In this document: positions 1 to 5,215 of the stretch, one piece after another
Layout: each line of letters starts with the position of its first letter
Position numbering within the stretch: the first letter of the stretch is position 1
DNA from: Candidatus Omnitrophota bacterium
GTDB lineage: Bacteria > Omnitrophota > Gorgyraeia > Gygaellales > Profunditerraquicolaceae
DNA: 6,201 nucleotides
Direction: 5' to 3'
NCBI GenBank assembly: GCA_028711825.1
Contig: JAQTRM010000049.1
Span: 1 to 6,201, forward strand
The notes under the pieces: model-generated
The model's input: only the letters and a program-made list of their open reading frames with translations
Database searches by the model: none
Told to the model about the DNA's origin: nothing
Made by a program: the position numbers and the translations under genes

Positions 1-1064
1 GCCCGGCGAGTCAGGTGGATTGCCCTGATAATCTGGTTTCTGGAAACATTTTTCCTGAAATAATTAAGAATATCCTTATCGATCGACTCAAAACCGTACA
101 TCACAATATCGCACCCGCATTCCCGCATATGTTCCAAAATCTTAAGGTCGATCCCGTCGACGCGCGTAAAACAGCTCCACCGGAAATCTATTCCCTTAAA
201 CGCCTCATCCATAAGCTTATGGATCCTCTTCCTGGAATCGATAAAAGTAAGATCGCTCCACCAGGCAAAACGGTATTTATATTTCTTAAGGAAAAGCAGC
301 TCCCGGCGGACGCGGGCGGGGCTTTTATACCGCAGGAGCGGCATTGCCCTGAAACAAAAGGTGCAGTGCCCCGGGCAGCCCCTGCTGGAAGTCATGAAAA
401 TTTCCGGAGAACACCCTGTTTTCTGCACGCTCGGCCAAACCGAAAAATCCTGGAGCGGAACCGCATCTAAATTATGCATCTGGAGACGGCGCGGATTCAA
501 AACCGTATTTTTTTCGGCATCTTTCCATGCCAATCCTTTAATATCCGATACCCCCAAAGCCCCTTTCCGGCGCATAATAAAATCCATCAATTCTATGGTC
601 GTCAGTTCGCCTTCTCCGATTACCGCGTAATCCGCCAGCGTATTATCCATTACCAGTTTCGGGACCGATGTAACCAGCGGGCCGCCGAGGATCACCGGTC
701 TTAGACTATCCTCATCCTTGGCGATACGGATTACCTCTTTGACAAAAGGAAAACTGTCTTCGTAGGTGGGAATAGAAACAATGTCCATTTTTTTCAGCGC
801 TCCCCCCCTTAGCGCCCCGGGGTCGGGATCAGCCCTCTGATCCAGGAGCACAACCTCCAGCCCCAGGCCGCGTAAGACCGCCGCGATAACCGAAGGCCCC
901 TCAAAAGGGGCCCGGTGCACAAATTCCCAGCCGTTGGGGACGACAAAACAGGATGGGGGAACGATAATGCCGATTTTTAAATTATGTTTTTTCTTAAAAG
1001 AAACGCTCCGGCTGATTTTAAAAAGCCTGGCGTATGCGGTAGAATTGTCGGGGTATGGATTCAT
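1..1064 (-). CDS. B12-binding-domain radical SAM protein, 3' end cut by the window edge
   Basis: Reading from ATG at 1064 gives 354 complete codons with no stop before the left edge, so the C-terminus is missing. Residues about 30-165 look like a cobalamin-binding Rossmann domain: a first strand KIGIIVPP, then FEGPSVIAAVLRGLG, a GGP turn near 127-129 and the characteristic ADYAVIGEGE at 144-153. No DxHxxG motif is visible, as is common in radical SAM members of this group. The radical SAM core starts with SRGCPGHCTFC; Cys230, Cys234 and Cys237 form the CxxxCxxC that would hold the 4Fe-4S cluster, and YGFES at 323-327 matches the later GxES-type motif. Family members carry out radical methylation, ring formation or rearrangement in the cytoplasm; the substrate here is unknown. 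It lies 26 bases after the methyltransferase stop. The start is uncertain: no Shine-Dalgarno precedes this ATG, and the frame stays open upstream to 1112. Class is secure, function is not. Confidence 0.9.
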   Translation of the reverse strand, partial: MNPYPDNSTAYARLFKISRSVSFKKKHNLKIGIIVPPSCFVVPNGWEFVHRAPFEGPSVIAAVLRGLGLEVVLLDQRADPDPGALRGGALKKMDIVSIPTYEDSFPFVKEVIRIAKDEDSLRPVILGGPLVTSVPKLVMDNTLADYAVIGEGELTTIELMDFIMRRKGALGVSDIKGLAWKDAEKNTVLNPRRLQMHNLDAVPLQDFSVWPSVQKTGCSPEIFMTSSRGCPGHCTFCFRAMPLLRYKSPARVRRELLFLKKYKYRFAWWSDLTFIDSRKRIHKLMDEAFKGIDFRWSCFTRVDGIDLKILEHMRECGCDIVMYGFESIDKDILNYFRKNVSRNQIIRAIHLTRR

Positions 1065-1090
1065 GAGGCCCAAATATGGATTAGTGTGGA

Positions 1091-1852
1091 TTAATATCCT
1101 TGAAAAACAGCCTTAAAGATAACCCAGTTCCAGTCTTCGAACACCTCTCCGCGGATTTTTTCGACGCGATGCACCCGCCGGTATTCCGCGGGGGCGTTTT
1201 CAACCATCGAAATAACTTCCCGGCGCACGCGGCAGCTTAATTCAGGAGCCCGCGCCATCCAGCGGTCAAGCGATTCCCGGACGGTGAGTCTCCGGGATTC
1301 TTTGATCGCAAAACCCGCTTTTTTCAGTTCTGCGGAAAGGCTTTCAGCGGTATAAAACTTTAAAAGCAGCGGTTGTTTAAAACGGTGGATCTTGTGCAGC
1401 CAGCCCGCATCGATTCCCGAAAAAGGGACTGTAAGGCTTACGATAAAAATCCCTCCAGGGGACAAAACGCGCGAGACCTCCGAGAAAACATCTTTAATTC
1501 TTAAAAACTGTACGGTCTGCCGGCAAGCCACCAGCCGGAAAGCCCCTGTTTTAAAAGGGATCCTTTCGGCCGCCCCCTCAGAAACCGGGAAAAATTTACC
1601 CGAAGAACCCGCCATGCTGCTGCAAAGATCCAGCCCCCTGACTTCCCAGCCGCTTTTTTTCAAGGCCCGCCCGATCTGGCCCGTTCCGCAGCAAAGATCT
1701 AAAGCAGTCCCGCGCGGCTTCCCTGCCAAATCGGTATGCGCCTTGATAAGATACCGGTCCTTTACCCAGGCCGCCGAAACATCAAATTCACGGCAACGGA
1801 TGGCGAATTGATTTTTAAGCTTCCCGGTAACGGCCGGAACCGACAGAATCAT
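1091..1852 (-). CDS. class I SAM-dependent methyltransferase (Methyltransf_11/UbiE-like)
   Basis: From ATG at 1852 the protein has 253 residues. Motif I is ALDLCCGTGQIG at about residues 50-61, the glycine-rich loop that binds S-adenosylmethionine. RGLDLCSSM follows with the acidic residue expected at the end of strand 2, then AERIPF (motif II region) and VSRVLSPGGIFIVSL, the usual post-motif III segment. This is a cytosolic small-molecule-type methyltransferase; nothing visible tells the acceptor atom. There is no signal peptide or membrane segment. The start is uncertain. TTG at 1861 has GGGGAG nine bases upstream and sits just after the preceding stop, and TTG at 1885 would overlap the upstream gene by 22 bases. 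ATG at 1852 was chosen because it is the first ATG, lies 11 bases after that stop and keeps the whole conserved fold. Close spacing on both sides suggests cotranscription with the APS kinase fusion and the radical SAM gene. Confidence 0.9.
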   Translation of the reverse strand: MILSVPAVTGKLKNQFAIRCREFDVSAAWVKDRYLIKAHTDLAGKPRGTALDLCCGTGQIGRALKKSGWEVRGLDLCSSMAGSSGKFFPVSEGAAERIPFKTGAFRLVACRQTVQFLRIKDVFSEVSRVLSPGGIFIVSLTVPFSGIDAGWLHKIHRFKQPLLLKFYTAESLSAELKKAGFAIKESRRLTVRESLDRWMARAPELSCRVRREVISMVENAPAEYRRVHRVEKIRGEVFEDWNWVIFKAVFQGY

Positions 1853-1863
1853 ACGCGCCAACT

Positions 1864-2784
1864 TTACCTGCTCCCCGCCAGGCAATGATGATACTTCCTG
1901 ACCTTATGGGCCCCGATTCCTTCCAGAATCCTCCTGACGCATTCCTCAACATCCAGATGCTCGGTATCCACCACAATATCGGCACCGGAGGGTTCCTCGA
2001 ATGGAGCCGAAACACCGGTGAAATCCGGGATCTGCCCTTCACGGGCTTTTTTATACATCCCCTTAACATCACGTTTTTCGCATATCTCCAAGCCGCATTT
2101 AACAAATACTAATTTAAAATTACCGATCACTTCCCGGACTAGCCGGCGGTTTTCTTCCAAAGGAGAAACAAAACAGGCAATCACAAAATTACCGTTATCG
2201 TTAAACAATTTGGCGATATGCGCCGCCCTTCTTAAGTTCTCCGCGCGGTCTTCTTTGGAAAAACCCAGGTCCGCGTTGAGCTTACTGCGCAGGTCATCCG
2301 CATCCAGGCAAACCGTCTTAAACCCGCGGTTATCCAATTCCGCTTTCAGCCTTTTCGATAAAGTTGTCTTACCGGAACAGGGAAGGCCGGTCAACCAAAG
2401 GGTAGTGCGCAAAGAAGTAATATATTCAGCCACCTCCGGTGGAACATTGCCGTCTTTACCGGCGCGCACGTTGGTCCCGGAAATTTTTTCTATTTCCGCC
2501 GGAGGATCGATACGGTTAACATCATACCCCACTTTCCTGCCGATATTAATGCTGCTGATATCGGGGATGGCGATAATCTCAACCTGGCTTCCGTACACCC
2601 TGCGGATCATCTCCGCGCGCTGCTCTACCCCATAAGGATTATGCTCGGAAATCTCGGTATCCCTGATAGCCACGCAAACATTTTCTCCCTTGGCTAAAGC
2701 CTCGTCGATCAAATATTTATGCCCTTTATGAAATGGCTGCCACCTGCCGATAAATAAAGCGTATTTTTTATGACCGTTATACAT
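1864..2784 (-). CDS. cysC: fusion: HxGH nucleotidyltransferase domain + adenylylsulfate (APS) kinase
   Basis: 306 residues in two domains. Residues 1-125 are an NMNAT/cytidylyltransferase-like fold: GRWQPFHKGH at 13-22 (HxGH, His19 and His22), NPYGVEQRAEMIRR at 49-62 as in archaeal NMN adenylyltransferases, and ISGTNVR at 101-107, the second nucleotide-binding motif. Residues 128-290 are a full-length APS kinase: P-loop GLPCSGKTT at 133-141, LDADDLRSKLNADLGFS at 160-176, ENLRR at 182-186, FVSP at 205-208, KRDVKGMYKKAR at 237-248 and DFTGVSAPFE at 254-263. APS kinase phosphorylates APS with ATP to give PAPS, the donor for the two sulfotransferases nearby. What the N-terminal domain adenylylates or cytidylylates is unknown; ATP sulfurylase belongs to the same wider superfamily but is much larger. 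An APS-kinase fold can also use other substrates, as in the Campylobacter capsule phosphoramidate pathway (CDP-amidate kinase), so APS is likely but not proven. ATG at 2784 has a strong ribosome binding site. Confidence 0.93.
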   Translation of the reverse strand: MYNGHKKYALFIGRWQPFHKGHKYLIDEALAKGENVCVAIRDTEISEHNPYGVEQRAEMIRRVYGSQVEIIAIPDISSINIGRKVGYDVNRIDPPAEIEKISGTNVRAGKDGNVPPEVAEYITSLRTTLWLTGLPCSGKTTLSKRLKAELDNRGFKTVCLDADDLRSKLNADLGFSKEDRAENLRRAAHIAKLFNDNGNFVIACFVSPLEENRRLVREVIGNFKLVFVKCGLEICEKRDVKGMYKKAREGQIPDFTGVSAPFEEPSGADIVVDTEHLDVEECVRRILEGIGAHKVRKYHHCLAGSR

Positions 2785-2790
2785 ATCGAG

Positions 2791-2797
2791 CTCCTTT
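2791..2797 (-). promoter_or_regulatory. Shine-Dalgarno site of the nucleotidyltransferase-APS kinase gene
   Basis: On the minus strand the sequence reads AAAGGAG, six bases before ATG at 2784. It is the clearest ribosome binding site in the window and fixes this start codon. It fits a gene that begins its own transcription unit, unlike the weak or overlapping starts of the other genes. Confidence 0.8.
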
Positions 2798-2914
2798 TAC
2801 TGAAATTGGACAAAGCCTGAATTTTCACACCGCCTCAATCCTGAAACACAAAAACTCCGGTTAAAATTAATATTTCCTCAGCGGCAAAGAACAACTCCCT
2901 GTCCGACGATAAAT

Positions 2915-2923
2915 ATTATAACA
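2915..2923 (-). promoter_or_regulatory. extended -10 promoter in the 173-base intergenic gap
   Basis: The minus strand reads TGTTATAAT, a perfect TATAAT hexamer with the TG of an extended -10 element. The hexamer 17 bases upstream (TTTTAT) is a poor -35 match in a T-rich stretch, which extended -10 promoters tolerate. Transcription would begin near 2907-2910 and leave a leader of about 125 bases before ATG at 2784. It is the only substantial gap between genes here, which raises its credibility. The rest of the gap (2785-2957) holds the ribosome binding site and AT-rich sequence. I saw no convincing intrinsic terminator after the upstream gene, so readthrough from it is possible. Confidence 0.55.
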
Positions 2924-2957
2924 CCATAACCTAAAAAATAAAAGGTTGCCGCGCAAA

Positions 2958-3836
2958 TCACTTCCCGCTCCGGAGCAGGATACCGGTCGCGCAGGCCAGG
3001 CCTCCTCCGGCATTAACCAATTGCCTTACGGAAATTACTCCTTCCACTCTTATCCCGCAACGCGCAAAGATTCTTTTTGTCCGGGGGCAGCCCGCCGGCA
3101 TGATAATTCTGCGGGGAGCAATTACCGTAAAATTAAAAGCCTGTTTTTCCCGGATCTCCTCATTATCGCGTATCTTGATAACTCTGAACCTGTTGTTCTT
3201 TAAAGACTCACTGGTTCCTGGAGCAACCGAATCGCTGCGCACCAGGGCTAAATTTTTATCCACAATCTGCAGAGACCCTAAAAGATGCAGCGAAGCTTTC
3301 GGGGCAGGCAATCTCAGGCAGCGAATACCCTGGGTGTTTAATTCTTTCTCGAACTGACGAAAGCCTTCTTCATTGGTCCTTCCTCCTACCCCGACCGCTA
3401 CGGTCTCCGGGTTAATCCAAAGAGCATCCGCCCCTTCGAAAGCCCCCGGGGCACGGATTACCGGCTTAAGCGGTATCCCTAATTCCCGCAACGCCTTCCG
3501 CGCGTATCTAACCTCTCCCCTCCTGACCAGAGACGCCATACGAGAGACAACCGCGCCTCGCGGAGAAATAAAAAAAAGATCCCGCGTAAACATCAGGTTA
3601 AATAAAGAACTGCCCCCGGCCGGAACATTTTTAATACCGATCAAACAAACCTTAATACCGAACCTTTCATACATCAAGGTTATCTTTCTAAGTTCTTCGC
3701 GCATTAAACCGGGATCGGCTTTTCTTAAATGCAGCACCGCTCCGGGCGAATATCCCTTCCCCGTTCTGAAAGCGGGATAGGATAACAACACCGTCTTTAA
3801 ACGCAGGTATTCAGAACCCGAAAAACAAAAATGCAT
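2958..3836 (-). CDS. arginine deiminase/DDAH/amidinotransferase-fold enzyme
   Basis: From ATG at 3836 the protein has 292 residues. It shows the guanidino-modifying enzyme signatures in order: FTRD at 83-86, RMASLVRRGEVR at 99-110, FEGAD at 133-137, GVGGRTNEEGF at 149-159, a histidine in KASLHLLGS at 180-188 (His184), and NAGGGLACATG at 275-285 with the presumed nucleophile Cys282. FEGAD stands where many relatives have FEGGD. These enzymes attack the guanidinium carbon through Cys, with His and acidic partners, and then hydrolyse (deiminase, DDAH) or transfer the amidino group. The length fits a hydrolase of the COG1834/DDAH type better than the roughly 380-residue glycine amidinotransferases, but hydrolysis against transfer cannot be settled by eye. 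GTG at 3845 is also in frame. ATG is preferred because GAGGAG at 3845-3850 lies eight bases before it and because it shares one base with the upstream stop (TGATG), which suggests translational coupling. Confidence 0.87.
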   Translation of the reverse strand: MHFCFSGSEYLRLKTVLLSYPAFRTGKGYSPGAVLHLRKADPGLMREELRKITLMYERFGIKVCLIGIKNVPAGGSSLFNLMFTRDLFFISPRGAVVSRMASLVRRGEVRYARKALRELGIPLKPVIRAPGAFEGADALWINPETVAVGVGGRTNEEGFRQFEKELNTQGIRCLRLPAPKASLHLLGSLQIVDKNLALVRSDSVAPGTSESLKNNRFRVIKIRDNEEIREKQAFNFTVIAPRRIIMPAGCPRTKRIFARCGIRVEGVISVRQLVNAGGGLACATGILLRSGK

Positions 3837-5215
3837 CAAATCCACTCCTCGATATTCCCTCTGTGATAACCCAGCCGCTCTCCTAAAGCCGCCAGATCTT
3901 TATCGCCAAGGAGAGGCTTCAGCATCGCCTCCCTCTCCCTCCAGCGGTAAAGCGCGGGGTTTTCGGTAGCCTGGACCGCAGGGAGGTTTTTCAGGTTTAG
4001 TCTTCCAGCGGCATCCGGGCTTAAACCCATAAAATCAATGATCCGGTTAATCTCCTCCCTCCTGGGCTCAAAATCTCCGACGATCTTCTCATATTTTACC
4101 CGGCAGCAGGATTTTTCTCTTTCTTCCAGATGCCGGCAAACAGCTTCATTGGCCGAACGCCATTGAAAAGCGCAAACTTCCTCCAGCCTCTTGCGAGTAT
4201 AACTCCTCCACCCCGGAGGCAGATCATAATTCCACCACCATTTCCCCCATTCATACAGGTCGGAATAACCGGATATCTCCAGCGGAGTATTTTCTTCTTT
4301 GAGAATCCGACTTAAATTGTGAGAGAAGAACCCGCGGTGCAGCCAGCCGTCATAAAGCCCGTTGATGGAACCAAAGGGGTTCCGCGTAAGATAAATTATT
4401 CTTACCCGCGCTTCGGGAAAGAGGCGCTCCAAAAAATCCAGCCGGTAGCAGTCTACCGAAGATTTTAAAAGCAGGATATTCTCCGAAAGCTCCTCTTTTG
4501 CCGGAGGACGGCCGGGAGACAAAAGGACAAAAGGCGCCTCCTCGATCATTAAGGAGCGATTGGCCGGGCCCTGCGGCAGGGGCAAATCCGGAAACCTTGC
4601 TTTTACCCGGGCAGGGATGATATCGTAATAATAGGGATTAATCCCGGGGTATTCTTCGCGCAACAAAGCGAGGAATTCAAGATAAAAATTTTCGGCAATG
4701 AACCCTCCGCGCTCTTTAAAACAGGATCGATATGCCCGGACGGCAAATTTGTTAAAAATTGCGGGTGAAAAATTTACCTCCGGCCACTGCAGGATAAACC
4801 TCGGCAAAAGACTATCGATATAATCCTGCGGGCATTCCCCGACCGGGTTTTCTTTTTTTAAGGAAAAAGAAAAGCCGCTTAAAAAATCGCGCTCCAGCCC
4901 ACTGATATCCGCTTCTCCGTCGGAAAAATCCCCGTCGGAAATAAAAGAATCGCCGTAAAGGCCGTTTAACTTATAAAAAGGGACGTTTTCTCCAGATAGA
5001 GAATATACCCCCGGCAGGTTCTTCAGGATAGAAAATAGCAGGCTTGAACCGGAACGCGAAGCCCCGGCGATCACCACGACTTTCTTAATATCTTTTAATG
5101 AAGCCGTAAGCCAAAGGCGTTCTTTTCCCGGAGAAGATAGGCGGCCAAAAAGCTCATCCCTGGAATTTTTCGCGCGGCGGATTACTTCCGCATATTCCCT
5201 GATTTCATTTTCCAT
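3836..5215 (-). CDS. large PAPS-dependent sulfotransferase-family protein
   Basis: 459 residues, cytosolic in appearance (no signal peptide or membrane segment). After about 40 charged N-terminal residues comes KVVVIAGASRSGSSLLFSIL at 45-64, the 5'-phosphosulfate-binding loop of sulfotransferases. The second PAPS-binding element is RIIYLTRNPFGSINGLYDG at 272-290, with Arg278 in the 3'-phosphate site. About 225 residues separate the two, roughly 100 more than in the neighbouring sulfotransferase, so a large insert is present. In the 3' site Asn279 and Gly286 stand where the usual motif has Asp and Ser. A tryptophan-rich stretch, GKWWWNYDLPPGW at 324-336, and VCAFQWRSANEAV at 347-359 look like subfamily signatures. 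Activity as a sulfotransferase is likely; the acceptor is unknown. The start overlaps the preceding sulfotransferase gene by 34 bases, and the stop overlaps the next start by one base, so all three are probably cotranslated. ATG at 5215 is the only methionine near the N-terminus. Confidence 0.85.
   Translation of the reverse strand: MENEIREYAEVIRRAKNSRDELFGRLSSPGKERLWLTASLKDIKKVVVIAGASRSGSSLLFSILKNLPGVYSLSGENVPFYKLNGLYGDSFISDGDFSDGEADISGLERDFLSGFSFSLKKENPVGECPQDYIDSLLPRFILQWPEVNFSPAIFNKFAVRAYRSCFKERGGFIAENFYLEFLALLREEYPGINPYYYDIIPARVKARFPDLPLPQGPANRSLMIEEAPFVLLSPGRPPAKEELSENILLLKSSVDCYRLDFLERLFPEARVRIIYLTRNPFGSINGLYDGWLHRGFFSHNLSRILKEENTPLEISGYSDLYEWGKWWWNYDLPPGWRSYTRKRLEEVCAFQWRSANEAVCRHLEEREKSCCRVKYEKIVGDFEPRREEINRIIDFMGLSPDAAGRLNLKNLPAVQATENPALYRWREREAMLKPLLGDKDLAALGERLGYHRGNIEEWI

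Noticed and set aside
361..704. Plus-strand open frames over the left third of the window.
   Set aside because: They lie opposite the radical SAM gene, have no family motifs or ribosome binding sites, and the minus-strand frame accounts for the whole stretch.
2018..2635. A 205-codon plus-strand open frame.
   Set aside because: It is antisense to the conserved APS kinase fusion, is rich in Ser, Arg and Leu without a recognisable domain, and has no credible start context.
1864..2784. Assigning the locus to assimilatory sulfate reduction because of the APS kinase.
   Set aside because: No PAPS reductase, sulfite reductase, CysDN or sulfate transporter is present, whereas two PAPS-using sulfotransferases are.
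2808..2904. Possible structured leader RNA or riboswitch: GGACAGGG (2904-2897) can pair with CTTTGTCC (2815-2808), with a shorter GCCGC/GCGGT helix inside.
   Set aside because: The eight-pair helix uses two G-U pairs. One helix of that quality is expected by chance in a leader of this size. It matches no riboswitch class I recognise; a covariation test on related leaders would be needed to revive it.
2924..2957. Possible intrinsic terminator after the deiminase-fold gene, where a T-rich run follows the stop.
   Set aside because: Only a two-base GG/CC stem precedes the T-run, too weak for a terminator hairpin.
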